Below, piece after piece: positions 19,601 through 31,009 of a stretch of 64,000 bases of DNA. The stretch comes from Batillaria attramentaria. Its lineage: Eukaryota; Mollusca; Gastropoda; Batillariidae. Every line of letters begins with the position of its first letter. Position 1 is the stretch's first letter. Location of the stretch: the NCBI GenBank assembly GCA_018292915.2, contig JACVVK020000195.1, positions 976,001-1,040,000 of the forward strand. Direction: 5' to 3'. The notes below the pieces were generated by a model that was not told the origin of the DNA, did no database searches, and saw nothing but the letters and a program-made list of their open reading frames with translations. A program made the translations under genes and the position numbers.

Positions 19601-22538
19601 TTTTCTACTATATTTAGCCGAGTTCTTACTACATGCCCCGGAAGCTAATACCGTCACGTAACCTGTTAAAGCTTCCGGAAATGCAACTCGGGACTCACCT
19701 CGATAAGTCGCCCAGTCGTTTCCGTCCGATGCAGTTCGCATTTCGCTGTAGCGGAACGTAAGCTGGTCTTGGTTGTAAAGAATTTGCCTCCGAGAATTGT
19801 GTTTCCTGTCGTGCTTTTCCCGCTTCCAGTCTTTCCGATGAGGAAAAGTCGGAACTGTTCGGGAGAATCCCCTAAAGACAAAACGAAACGAGGAGAAATA
19901 AGTATCACTCAGCAGCAAAACTTGTGTTAGCCAATAACGATTTCAATACCTTGCCTCGTAGACCGGCAGCAGGTACCTCAAAATCGCACAGGGGTTCATC
20001 GGTGAGTCTGACTATAACAACGTTTTGTACTTTTCAGCTACAGATAGTTTTGTTGGAACACACCAATCAAGATAAAGGAGATATACAGATTATGTATCCC
20101 GCCCTCTTTAGTTGAAATTGATGATATGAAAAGAAATTGTCCAGGTTCAAAACACCAGTTACGAAAAATGTCCGTGTGCATTCACGAAGATCCTCAAGCA
20201 GTCGAACGACTCAACGGTATGCACATGAGTGTGGTCTGCTGTAACCCCCCCCCCCCCCTTTTTGGGGGGGGGGGGAGGGGAAGTGGGAGTGGGATGCCTG
20301 GGAGACAGCAACAACATAAGTACATGATTGTATCACCTGACTCCTTCGTGCTGACACCAGCAGCAGCAGCACCTGCATCACTGAAGGCCTCTGCATCATC
20401 AGCCTGGGTGTCCAGGGCCGGAGATATGTGTACAGCTGTATCAGTTTGTTCAAGAACGTCTTTGTCACTCTCGGCTTGGCTGTTGTCTGACGCACCAGGC
20501 ATTTGCGGATCAGTTTGTCTTGGAACCTGTTCCACAGACTGGGCTTGGTCGCTGTCTGACACACCAGACATTTGCGGATCAGTTTGTTTTGGAACCTGTT
20601 CTTCAGACTTTGCTTGGCCGTCTGTCTGACCAGGCATTTGTAGATCAGTTTGTTTTGAAACTTGTTCTTCAGACTTTGCTTGGCCGTCTGTCTCACCAGG
20701 CATTTGCGGATCAGTTTGGTTTGAAACTTGTTCTTCAGACTTTGCTTGGCCGTCTGTCTGACCAGGCATTTGTAGATCAGTTTGTTTTGAAACATGTTTT
20801 TCAGACTTTGCTTGGCCGTCTGTCTGACCAGGCATTTGCGGATCAGTTTGTTTTGAAACTTGTTCTTCCGACTTTGCTTGGCCGTCTGTCTGACCAGGCA
20901 TTGGCGGATCAGTTTGTTTTGAAACTTGTTCTTCAGACTTTGCTTGGCCGTCTGTCTCACCAGGCATTTGCGGATCAGTTTGGTTTGGAACCTGTTCCAC
21001 AGACTGGGCTTGGTCGCTGTCTGACACACCAGACATTTGCGGATCAGTTTGTTTTGGAACCTGTTCTTCAGACTTTGCTTGGCCGTCTGTCTGACCAGGC
21101 ATTTGTAGATCAGTTTGTTTTGAAACTTGTTCTTCAGACTTTGCTTGGCCGTCTGTCTCACCAGGCATTTGCGGATCAGTTTGGTTTGAAACTTGTTCTT
21201 CAGACTTTGCTTGGCCGTCTGTCTGACCAGGCATTTGTAGATCAGTTTGTTTTGAAACTTGTTTTTCAGACTTTGCTTGGCCGTCTGTCTGACCAGGCAT
21301 TTGCGGATCAGTTTGTTTTGAAACTTGTTCTTCAGACTTTGCTTGGCCGTCTGTCTCAGCAGGCATTTGCAGATCAGTTTGGTTTGGAACCTGTTCTTTA
21401 GACTTTGCTTGGCCGTCTGTCTGACCAGGCATTTGCGGATCAGTTTGTTTTGAAACTTGTTTTTCAGACTTTGCTTGGCCGTCTGTCTGACCAGGCATTT
21501 GCGGATCAGTTTGTTTTGAAACTTGTTCTTCAGACTTTGCTTGGCCGTCTGTCTCACCAGGCATTTGCGGATCAGTTTGGTTTGGAACCTGTTCTTCAGA
21601 CTTTGCTTGGCCGTTATTCTGACCAGGCATTTGCGGATCAGTTTGTTTCGGAACCTGTTCTTCAGACTTTGCTTGGCCGTCTGTCTGACCAGGCATTTGC
21701 GGATCAGTTTGTTTTGAAACTTGTTCTTCAGACTTTGCTTGGCCGTCTGTCTCAGTAGGCATTTGCGGATCAGTTTGTTTTGAAACTTGTTCTTCCGACT
21801 TTGCTTGGCCGTCTGTCTGACCAGGCATTTGTAGATCAGTTTGTTTTGTAACTTGTTCTTCAGACTTTGCTTGGCCGTCTGTCTGACCAGGCATTTGCGG
21901 ATCAGTTTGTTTCGGAACCTGTTCTTCAGACTTTGCTTGGCCGTCTGTCTGACCAGGCATTTGTAGATCAGTTTGTTTTGGAACCTGTTCTTCAGACTTT
22001 GCTTGGCCGTCTGTCTCACCAGGCATTTGCGGATCAGTTTGTTTCGGAACCTGTTCTTCAGACTTTGCTTTGCCGTTTGTCTCAGTAGGCATTTGCGGAT
22101 CAGTTTGTTTCGGAACCTGTTCTTCAGACTTTCCTTTGCCGTCTGTCTCAGCAGGCATTTGCGGATCAGTTTGGTTTGGAAACTGTTCATCAGACTGGGT
22201 TCCGTCTGACGCATATGGTGTAGCAGCAGAGTCGTTGTTCAGTCGTCCTATCGCTGCATTCAGACGCAGGCAGCTGGCCGAGGACAGCAGACCCGGCTTC
22301 TGAAAGTTCTCCGTCACGTCCTGAACAGAGAGGTGGCGCAGATCATCCAGTGTGGAGAGGCCATGCTCTTCCAGAATGCCGACAGTCTCTGGCGCAAGAC
22401 CCTCTTGTAGACTCCACGTCCGGACCTCAGTGACTGACAATGAAACTCACAATGAGACTTGATTCTTCCAAAAGGGTTATATATAGCGTCTTATTTTCTA
22501 TCTTGTCCTAGCTACATACTACTGAAAAACTAAGTCAG

Positions 22539-22585
<47 letters not shown>

Positions 22586-23299
22586 AGAAAAGGGGCAGCA
22601 CAAATATTTGGCCTAAGCCGGGATTCGAACTCAGGACCCGATCATTGAGAGCCCAGCGCTCTACCACTCGGCTATCTCTCTCCCCCCCCCCCCTACTCCC
22701 CCTGTCCCGCGGGAACCTACCTGGATTTCCGAAATGAATCACACAATGGTTCAAGAGAAAAGGGAGAGAAAGAGAAAAGAAGAACGGTTTCAGGGGGTAT
22801 CATATATATAGTTTCAGGGTTTCAGGAAAGAAACGAAACTGAAACTGAAACTGTTCTTATTTTCTCTTTCTCTCCTTATATATAAAAATTAGAAACAAAG
22901 GCGTCGCTAAAGCCGAAAACATGCGCTCAATCAGGTCAATTGGAAAGTAGGGGAAGTAAGTAAAGCTGAGAGCGCTTACAATATATATATATATATTCAA
23001 ACAGCATGACCGTAGATGATCTGTACACTAGTATGTATGTAGCATAGCATATATTCCTACAGATGAAAAGGCAACAACAACGAACCATTCACAGTAGCGC
23101 ATATTCTTCTGTCTACTCATTCACATCTATACAGAACACAACAGTATGAAAAAAAAATAAAGACGCATCCTCTGTTTTGGTGTATTAAACCAGTCTAGCA
23201 GAAACACAGAACAGAAAGACACAGAAATAAACAAGTGATCCAAGGTATTCTGCCATTGGGGCAAGGACTTCAGCCGGCTCAGGCTGACGGATATTCAGA

Positions 23300-23340
<41 letters not shown>

Positions 23341-23476
23341 GGGATCTTGATCATGGACCAGAAACTGCACAGTATATTGTCGCTCGATGTCATACACTTC
23401 AAAATGGTTAACTCATGAATCGGATATACACAACAAAGGGCACGCAAGTACAAAACCTTGCCTTACCTTCAGTCAT
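15656..23476 (-). CDS. SAM-like / 22-aa repeat / GIMAP GTPase with coiled coil, unit 2 copy
   Basis: Exons 23,476-23,467, 22,433-20,337, 19,871-19,699 and 16,678-15,656 join in frame for 1,100 residues. Layout as in gene 1, but with a single SAM/repeat exon and about 26 repeats of 22 residues. The extra length comes partly from duplication of a seven-unit block: the atypical SDSDQAQ unit occurs twice, about 465 bp apart. P-loop GKTGSGKST falls at about 715-723 and DSPG at about 763-766. The G4 region reads FTGGDD, the form shared with the other paralogues, so this copy has the more canonical GTPase domain. Other changes from gene 1 include Lys for Glu in GRFTKED. Promoter and intron sequences are almost identical to gene 1, so co-expression is likely. 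Confidence 0.87.
16889..17210 (+). mobile_element. Half hAT-like foldback element, unit 2 intron
   Basis: Duplicate of the half element at 4,425-4,746. Confidence 0.78.
17322..19248. mobile_element. Non-autonomous pogo/Tigger-like transposon, unit 2
   Basis: Same termini (CAGTCGAATCCGC and its inverse) and TA flanks as the unit 1 copy. It retains a 37 bp stretch around 18,460-18,494 that is missing at about 6,001 in unit 1. The hairpin MITE lies at 18,792-18,937. Confidence 0.8.
19699..19871 (-). CDS. Unit 2 P-loop exon
   Basis: Identical in structure to 7,208-7,380: GKTGSGKST, acceptor CTTTAG, donor GTGAGT. Confidence 0.9.
20337..22433 (-). CDS. Unit 2 SAM/repeat exon
   Basis: 2,097 nt, a multiple of three, with phase 1 at both ends. 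Splice signals are the same as in unit 1. SAM-like domain, about 26 stalk repeats, then the acidic/Ala linker. The 66 bp array spans about 20,470-22,203. No frame break across the array. Confidence 0.85.
22829..22853 (+). promoter_or_regulatory. ISRE/IRF-like repeat in intron 1, unit 2
   Basis: Overlapping GAAANNGAAA matches, same position relative to the exons as in unit 1. Confidence 0.4.
23467..23476 (-). CDS. Unit 2 gene, coding exon 1
   Basis: ATG ACT GAA G followed by donor GTAAGG, phase 1, same as 12,252-12,261. It supplies the only plausible ATG for the gene. Confidence 0.68.
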
Positions 23477-23788
23477 TTTACAGTGTTGTCTTCGCTGTAT
23501 CCAAAAGCGCACGACGTGAAATCAGCAACTTCAATGTTCTCCGGTATTTTACGGAACTTCGGTCCTGAAAATTTCGTGTATTAAAGAAATGTAACTGCGT
23601 TGATAGGTCTACGCCTGTGCTGAGGCAGGCCGCAGACGTCTTGTGCTTCCTTGCAGTTGTCTGGCTGTCTGAACTGGCTGTTGCCTCGCCGCACTGCGTC
23701 TCCTCTATGCTCACGAGCTCTGCTCTGAATTTTGTATACTTTAAAGGTCTTCAGTCTCAACAAAAAGCAGCAAACAGTGTGTGCGTGC

Positions 23789-23829
<41 letters not shown>

Positions 23830-23846
23830 CGCGTGTGTGCGTGCGT

Positions 23847-24458
23847 GTGCGTGCGTGTGTGTGTGACGGTGTATGTGTGTGTGCGCGCGCGCGCGCGTGT
23901 CAGTCACTGCGACTCCTGCGACTGTGCGGGTGGGTGGGTGGGTGTTTGGGGGTTTTTAACGTCCTTTTCCACCACATACGGGTGACATCAAAGACGGGGC
24001 AACGATGAAAAAGCCAGCACAAATACTTGGCCCCAGCCGGGATCGAACTCACGACCCGAGCATTAGAAGTCCAACGCTCTACCATTCGACCACCCCGGCT
24101 CCCCTGCGACTTCGGAGACCCAGAAAACCAGAGCGCGAGTTTGGGTAATTTCATTGTGCCTTTGACCAGCGAGCGAGACACATCGCTACAGCGTCTTAAG
24201 CGAGTGTTGTGTACTGCAAGAGACTCGAAGACTTTCCACTGCGACATTTCTCGCTCAATGTCAAAACGCAGACTGGGCTGTGAAATCAGACTCCCCCTGG
24301 CTTTTATGAGGGTTTCAGGGACGCTGAAAACTCTGTAACTGTGACAGAGTTGACTGCGAAGTTTTGCACAGTCGGATAGTTTTGTTTTTAATTCAATTCA
24401 ATTCAATTCAGTTCAATATAACTTTATTGTCTGTCGATGGCAGAAAATTTTCTTCTGG

Positions 24459-24533
<75 letters not shown>

Positions 24534-25125
24534 CTACATTAATTTATCTAGACATATAAATCCATATATATTAAACACAGATCCTAAAGTAATGTGTGAT
24601 GTCTAAGTCTAATACTATGCTACTAAACTAAGAAATCTAAACTAAAAGATGGCAAGGGCATAGCGGACATGACACAGCTGAGGAGCAAGCACAGTTATGA
24701 AAATCTCAACAAATAAAGTCTATACATACTGGGGACGGGCAGTAAACAGTCATGAGTTTGTGGAATTTTGTTCAGATTGCAGACCTTTCATTACGCCCAC
24801 TGTTTGCAGATTGTGTATTGATTGTATGGCAATCCCTTCCACTTTGAACTGTGTTGCTATGGAGCTTTTGATATGCGTGTATAGTTGTCGTCAAAAGCTT
24901 GCGTCAGCTCCTGCTACCTTGAATGCCACCAGTGTCAGGCACTGTTTGCTGGCTGAGTGTTTTGCGCGGGGCACACAGGTGCAGTTTGCGAAGTGAAACT
25001 AGAAATCCCTTGTCGTGCGTAATTGAATGTTCTGGGTCTGTTGGGCCTTTTTTTTTTTTTAAGATTTCGAAATTTGATTCGTGCGTGTACATGAATATCG
25101 ATAAGTATATGGCTTACCCGTTTTT
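23847..25125. repeat. Partial third unit of the tandem duplication
   Basis: Homology to the start of units 1 and 2 (GT/GC-rich tract, SINE, pentamer repeat, (CA)n, spacer) continues to about 25,125 and then stops abruptly just before another (CA)n tract. It carries no GIMAP exon. This marks the right edge of the duplicated array. Confidence 0.9.
23928..24104 (-). mobile_element. tRNA-derived SINE, unit 3
   Basis: Third copy of the SINE carried by the unit duplication. Confidence 0.83.
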
Positions 25126-25145
25126 CCGGAATATGATTGGCGGTG

Positions 25146-25224
<79 letters not shown>

Positions 25225-27760
25225 CAGTGGCCACTAGTTTTGAGGAACCAATAATTGTAATTATCCTAATGATAGGGATCGTCATAAGGAGTAAAAATCA
25301 TCAGAGACAGTTTTACACAAAAGATGGGTATACTGCGTAAAACTAAATGAGAAATAGAACAGCCTCCCCCAAACAGACAAACAAAACAAACAAACAAACA
25401 TCAGGAGAAAACAAACAAGCAAACAAACGAAGTATTGCTTGCACTTTTACATACACGTAACAACGATCAAATGGCAACGGTCACTGCCAAATCGTACATG
25501 TCTAAGTGCACCTCCTTTTGCGGTTGCCGATTCTGACTTCGTGTAACCGCATGGACATACATGCTGTTCAGCTCATGCAGTGGTACACGTTTGTCCTTCA
25601 GGGAGAAGGTGCGAAGATCTAAAGCAGAAAGTTACACTAAAACACACTGATAGGCTGCTAAACGCAGTGTGGAGTGACTAAGAATACAACGTGGTAGCCA
25701 CAAGAAGGATCTACAAACGCTTCACTAATGACTGTTATCTATCTAATTTTAGATAAGTGAGTGAATCTTCACGCCAGTGTATCTCGCAACTCTGCATTCT
25801 CTGGCTTCCCTTGTGTCACACTCGTAAGTCCCAGTAACTACACATGTATGAAGTATGTAATACATAAAATATATTCAGCAACGAAAAGAACATTACTGTA
25901 CAGTTGATCAAAAAAATATTGAGAACTACGTGTTTACCTCTAGGCCGCAAACAAACTATTGGACGAGACAACTGAACAGCACACAATGAAAAAGCAGCAT
26001 ATCTCAAGTGTATATTGATTTTATTGGTCTAGCTTGTGTTTTAGGTTCTCGTTACAACCGTTGATCCTTTCGGCCTGGTAGCAGCCGATAAAAAATTGTA
26101 CCAATTCGCACACCACAGCACGCCGGGTTTGGAGAAGTTCACGCTTCATTTTTTTGGAGTCTTTTTCAACTCCATCTTGTGGACTTGGTCCTACAGGAAT
26201 GACAAGTGTTCCCCATTAGAATTTTGCTTTCGGGTTTAGTTTGATCGTTCAAGCAGGTGACGCTTTTGTTTCGAAGCCACTGTTTTTTTGTTTTGTTTTT
26301 GTTGTTGTTATTTTAGCAATGGAATGTGTTTCTGGTCGTTGCTTTACTAAGAATCTAGTGATCTCTTTAAATGTATGTATGAAGTTAGAAGGGGAAATTC
26401 ATGCTGAGTCTGAACACACAGGTCTCTGGTGAAATTTTCCAGAAAACTGCACAATACATAGTTGCTTCCTTTTGTGACCCCCCTCGCCCCCCCCCCCCCC
26501 CCCCCCTTGCTCGTGGGACTTTGGGCACTGCTTAAGACGCTAAAACACTGACTTCGCTTTCCTCTACTTGCACCTCGTAATTGGAAAGATTAATAATAAT
26601 AATAATTACATTAATATAGGCGCTTTATCCCAAATATTTGGCTCATAGCGCCGCTAGGTAAACCCAACACGCACGCTCACGTGAATCACACGCATTCTCT
26701 CACACCAGACACATTACAATCACGGGGTGCGATGGGTTAGTTCAACTATTTAAGTTTCGGAATTCAGAATTCATTTATTTGCAGATTTTGTGGTCTGAAC
26801 GTTTCCAAAGCAGAAAGCGTTCCCTCCAGTTCTTTCCCGCTGCCACAGGTTGCCTAACATTAAGTAAAGGAGAGAAATGGGAGTGTCTACAGATTTCATG
26901 AAGACCACTGGTTATGAAATCAGTTCATCCGCATTTTGTACAAACACAAATATATATATTTTCAAAGGCTTTCTCCATGCACCCGCACTTCAAACAGCGT
27001 CGACTGACATCAACATGGGCAGACTCAAAACAGCTAATACCTAACATTGCAGTGACTGACAGTGACATTACCCTTTAGCTTGAGATATTATCTGTTTCAT
27101 ATAAAACTAAACATAAGCTTAACATTGCGGGAGAATTCATGGGTAAATTTCTCGATAGTTTTTGACAGGCTGTAAGCTGTACGACTGAAACGCTGGTAAG
27201 ATATAGACTCAAACAAAAGCAGGAAAAAACATGCAATTCATGAGCAGCGAGAGTTGTTTTCATGTCTCTGGTTTTAAACTTCTTATGTCTCTGGTTTTAA
27301 ACTTCTTCAATCGTGGAAGTAAAAAGGAAATACGCCAAAGAGAACCAATTTGTTTACTTTTGATAGTGGAAATTGGCTTATAGAAAAGGGCTGAGTGTCA
27401 ACACGGGGTACATTAAAATTCATAAGGCTTGGGCCGGGGGGGGGGGGGGGGGGGAAGGGGGGGTTGGAAACTAACCGTAAGTGAGCTATTGATTAGATTC
27501 AAACGTAGCGCCACACAGCTCACTAGAGAAAGTTCGAGACTGAGAAAAACCGCGTAAACCGTGTCAGTCAGCAGGATACCAACTGTTATAACAGCAATAC
27601 TGACATGATCCGAACGCATCCTACCATCTACTACCCCATACAACTTTGTCCACAGCAGAGCCCAGCCACTGGAAGAGGCCTGGTTGTTCTCGTTGAGATG
27701 TGACAATTTCATCTTTTGTTCCGTTTGTGACATTCTCAGGTCGCTTTCTCTTCGACTCCT
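25126..27760. other. Intergenic region right of the duplicated array
   Basis: (CA)n at about 25,148-25,220, a CAAA-rich stretch at about 25,370-25,425, about 18 C at about 26,490, a MITE/SINE-like patch beginning (AAT)n at about 26,585-26,740, a 24 bp direct repeat at about 27,263-27,310, and about 20 G at about 27,436. No coding domain seen in either strand. Confidence 0.6.
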
Positions 27761-28600
27761 CTAATTCTTTTGCTTTTCTCGCTTTCGCTGAATGTTCTGC
27801 GATTTCAGCCTCTCTATCTTCTCGAGCAGTTCTTTCTGGTGCTTCTGCTCTTGCACAGCTTTTTTCAAATTCTTTAAATCCTCTGCCAGACGTTCTTTCT
27901 CTTGCGCTTCTTTTTTTCTGCGTTTTTCGTCGTCCAGCTGCTTTTCTTGAATTTCCTTCATCTTTTTCTCGTGTTCCTTAAGTCTCTCCGCTTCTTCCTT
28001 TCGCAGCTGTTCTTGCGTTTCAAATTCTTCCTTCTTTTTTCGAAGATCTTCCTTGGCCTCATCTATTTGCTTCGTTAGGTCTTGTACGTACTTCTGTCGC
28101 TCCAGTTCTCGTTCGTCAACGACTGCCAGTCGCTTGGCGATTTCCTCTTCCATGCCCTCGCCGATCTTCTTGTACTTTGGACACACGTACGGACTGCGGT
28201 TTGCCATCTTCATCCGTTCCACCATCCTCAGAAGATCTTCAACTTGAGGCTGGGGGTCTGTAGCTGTGTTGTTAAACACAACCAGCCTGTTGTCACAATC
28301 TTCCAGTACTGCTTTGAGGTTCTCTGGCATTTGTACCATGAGACTGTCTAAAGTTGTCTTTGTTCTCTCAAGCTCATCTCCTCCCGTGAAGAGTACGATC
28401 ATGTACTTCGTGATGGTTTCGTCAAAAAGTGCCTTTAAACGGCGGTATGCTCCGTATTCTTCTTCTGTATAGCGACCCAATCTTACCACGTACAGAACAG
28501 CATGTGGACCAGGGTGTAAGCCAGCCACAGATTGCATGACGGTAGTACTGATGTCCTCTTGAGACTTTCCCGTGTCATAAAGACCAGGTAATTCCATGAT
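27761..28600 (-). CDS. Last exon of the 28-31 kb GIMAP gene
   Basis: Acceptor TTAAACAG|ATC. Encodes IMELPGLYDTGKSQED through the coiled coil to the stop. G3 reads ELPG, with Glu replacing the usual Asp. Confidence 0.88.
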   Translation of the reverse strand: MMELPGLYDTGKSQEDISTTVMQSVAGLHPGPHAVLYVVRLGRYTEEEYGAYRRLKALFDETITKYMIVLFTGGDELERTKTTLDSLMVQMPENLKAVLEDCDNRLVVFNNTATDPQPQVEDLLRMVERMKMANRSPYVCPKYKKIGEGMEEEIAKRLAVVDERELERQKYVQDLTKQIDEAKEDLRKKKEEFETQEQLRKEEAERLKEHEKKMKEIQEKQLDDEKRRKKEAQEKERLAEDLKNLKKAVQEQKHQKELLEKIERLKSQNIQRKREKQKN

Positions 28601-29280
28601 CTGTTTAAGAAAGATATACATTTCCAGTTGAAACCAACGATCAAGATTACCATGTATAGTTTCGTTACTTTCAAATGGTCGCCGCACACGCATTAGTGAG
28701 AGAGGAGTTTTGGGAGCCCTCTCACTGCCTGACAGTGGGCACAGTAACCGCGGGTCACTGAGATCGAAGACCACAAAATACAAGAAATTCTATATCCTTC
28801 CATACTCATTTAGACCATAAAAAGCTATGTCGTCAAGTCAGTCTCCAAATTCAATACTGGGAACAGATTCTATAACTCGGCTGGTCGCGTCAACCACTCA
28901 AAAGCGCAGAAACCTGCCTCTCCCACCAGCACCGCTATTATGCACCAAGCAGTGACCGTGTTGTGTGTTTGTGTATCGGGGAGAGGGGGAGGGGCGGAAT
29001 ATATTATCAGCATGGAGTGAAAACGTTGTCCCGTGCACACGTGTAGGGGAGTTTCCAGGTTATGTGTTCATGCGTATTTCGTCATCAAAAGTGCGTGCTC
29101 TATGCAGTAAAAATAGCGTTGAGCAGACGGCCGAATACTCGGACACTGGAAGTGCCGACCGGAATTGTGGTCGGTGGGGACTAAACGAATTAAAAAAAAA
29201 GGTGACAATTGTCGCAAGTGTCCATAAATGTCCGACTTTAGTTGCGTGGTATGCAACATTGATTGCTTGATTGATTGCTT

Positions 29281-29362
<82 letters not shown>

Positions 29363-30912
29363 TAGTACCTAGATTGTAAGTCATTTTAGAATTTCACTGA
29401 AAATATCTTGGAATGCATACTCCAGACAATGTCTTGGCGGGTGGGTAGGTGAGTGGGTGTTTGGGAGTTTAACGTCTTTTCCCACCACGTATGGGTGATA
29501 TCAAAGACGGGGCACGAGGAAAGGCCAGCACAAATATTTGGCCCTAACCGGGAAATGCCTTGACACACACACTGAGTTTTATACGGACGTTAGCTGAAGT
29601 CACGATGTAGTCTTTATTCTTACGACCTCCATCTGAAAGATGACTATTTTGTTCATTGCAAGGTCGCATGGAGTGGGAAAACCTTGTTATCTCTTAAAAA
29701 ACCCGTGCAAAAATTCCGTTTTTACTTGAAATCTTCACATCACTAGAAACCACTATTATTCAATCTGCACTGGTCCCCGGCCTCGCGAGGAAGGCCCACA
29801 CCTTGCGTATGTGGCTTGAAGTGGCTCCTTCTGGTGTGCAGTGTCTTGTTCTTATCGTGTATTCGGCAAGGGTAGTCGGCGCTTAAGAGTTATGAACTCT
29901 CTCTATTACTACATCGCAATGAAAGATGACTGATTTTTTTCATTGCAAGGTCTGAGAACACTGGGGCGACCTCACAAGGAAATTCCATTATTACGACCTC
30001 ACCATGAAATAAAAGTTTCATTGCGAGGAAATATAACAAGGAACGACTCACGATGAAATCTTTCAAACGGAGGCCGCTACTGCAGAGACTGCATCGTGAA
30101 GTTAGCCAACACAGGTCTAAAATGTCTGTTTTGCTTCTTTCGATTTGCCATACCTCAATGGATCTGCCTCTTCTCTTGCTTCTTTTCAGCTGGCAGTCAG
30201 GGGTGACTGATGAAAACGTCGCAAAAGTTGGGAACAGGTCCTCCCCGAATATGGTGTTTCCGGATGTGCTCTTTCCGCTTCCAGTTTTTCCCACAAGAAG
30301 GAATCGAAAGTCCACGTCAACAGAATTTCCTGCAAGCATCCACATGACAGATATAGGGCACAGCTCTTTTCATCATAAAATCTGAGCAAAGAAACATTCT
30401 GTAACATTTAATTCAGTGTCTGCATATAATACGCAACCTATATATAAAACTGAACCTTCAATATTTTGAATATTTTAATCATTGAAAATACGGGTGATTA
30501 TTCCAACCAAAACAGGGCCAGGAAAACTGTTGAGAAGTCCTGACCCATATTCTAGTACCTGTGCTCACGTCAGGCGCATCAATGCTCCCGGAATTCGATA
30601 CCCCTGAAGATGACGTTTGAAGAGATGAAGCGCCAACAGCTGCAGACTCCACGGATGGAGCTTGTGGCTGTTGAGAAGGCAGCACTTCAGGTGGACAAGA
30701 TGTACCGCCACCTCCAGTCAGTCGACCTATGGCCTTCTTCAGCTGGATGTAGTCTCGCTTAGGCAAAAGTTCTTTATTGTCGAAACACTCCTTTACATCA
30801 TCTGGCTCCAGCTCACGTAGCGTATTGAGGGTTGTGAAGTTTTCGTCCAGAAGAACTTTGATTGTTTGGGAGGAAAGACCTTCCTTCTTCCCCCATTCTT
30901 CGATTTCACCAC
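27761..30912 (-). CDS. SAM-like GIMAP GTPase without repeat stalk (5' exon not found)
   Basis: Exons 30,912-30,559, 30,329-30,154 and 28,600-27,761 join in frame with the same phases (1-1, 1-0, 0) as the duplicated genes. The SAM-like exon encodes GGEIEEW through LKKAIGRL and then a Ser/Pro/Gln-rich linker of about 50 residues instead of 22-aa repeats. The P-loop exon has GKTGSGKST; the last exon has ELPGLYD at G3, [26 protein letters not shown], and about 130 residues of Lys/Glu-rich coiled coil, ending in a basic tail with no amphipathic end. The G3 Asp of DxxG is Glu here. A start codon exon like MTE was not found; a LINE fills the sequence just upstream. Intact reading frame suggests a working gene. 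Confidence 0.82.
28784..30153. other. Intron with repeats (28-31 kb gene)
   Basis: Contains (GT)n then (GA)n at about 29,285-29,353, a truncated SINE at 29,430-29,555, and a diffuse repeat with GAAAGATGACT and TTCATTGCAAGGTC around 29,630-30,030. No exon seen. Confidence 0.6.
29430..29555 (-). mobile_element. Truncated tRNA-derived SINE
   Basis: Matches the body of the SINE at 78-252 (GATATCAAAGACGGGGCA and AATATTTGGCC). The tRNA-like head is missing. Confidence 0.75.
30154..30329 (-). CDS. P-loop exon of the 28-31 kb GIMAP gene
   Basis: 176 nt. Acceptor CTTGCAG, donor GAG|GTATGG. Encodes [20 protein letters not shown] and ends SIE in phase 0. Confidence 0.88.
30559..30912 (-). CDS. SAM-like exon of the 28-31 kb GIMAP gene
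   Basis: 354 nt, phase 1-1. Acceptor CAACCTACAG and donor ACAG|GTACTA. The distance from the acceptor to the SAM Trp is the same as in the duplicated genes, so the exon borders are homologous. Confidence 0.8.
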
Positions 30913-31009
30913 CTGTAGGTTGATACCATTTCACATCAGGTTTTGTGTCGCCTATGGTGCTCTCTCTCTCTCTCTCTCCAAACACTAATTCAAAACACTA
31001 AAATTCCAA

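Larger units (their letters stand above)
12695..23846. repeat. Tandem segmental duplication, unit 2
   Basis: Second copy of the unit, about 11.15 kb long. Order and content match unit 1: SINE, (CA)n, spacer, last GIMAP exon, pogo-like element, P-loop exon, SAM/repeat exon, tRNA-like SINE, (CAA)n, first exon. It lacks the exon duplication and the stray exon fragment of unit 1, but its 66 bp repeat array is longer. Divergence from unit 1 is low by eye, so the duplication looks recent. Confidence 0.93.
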
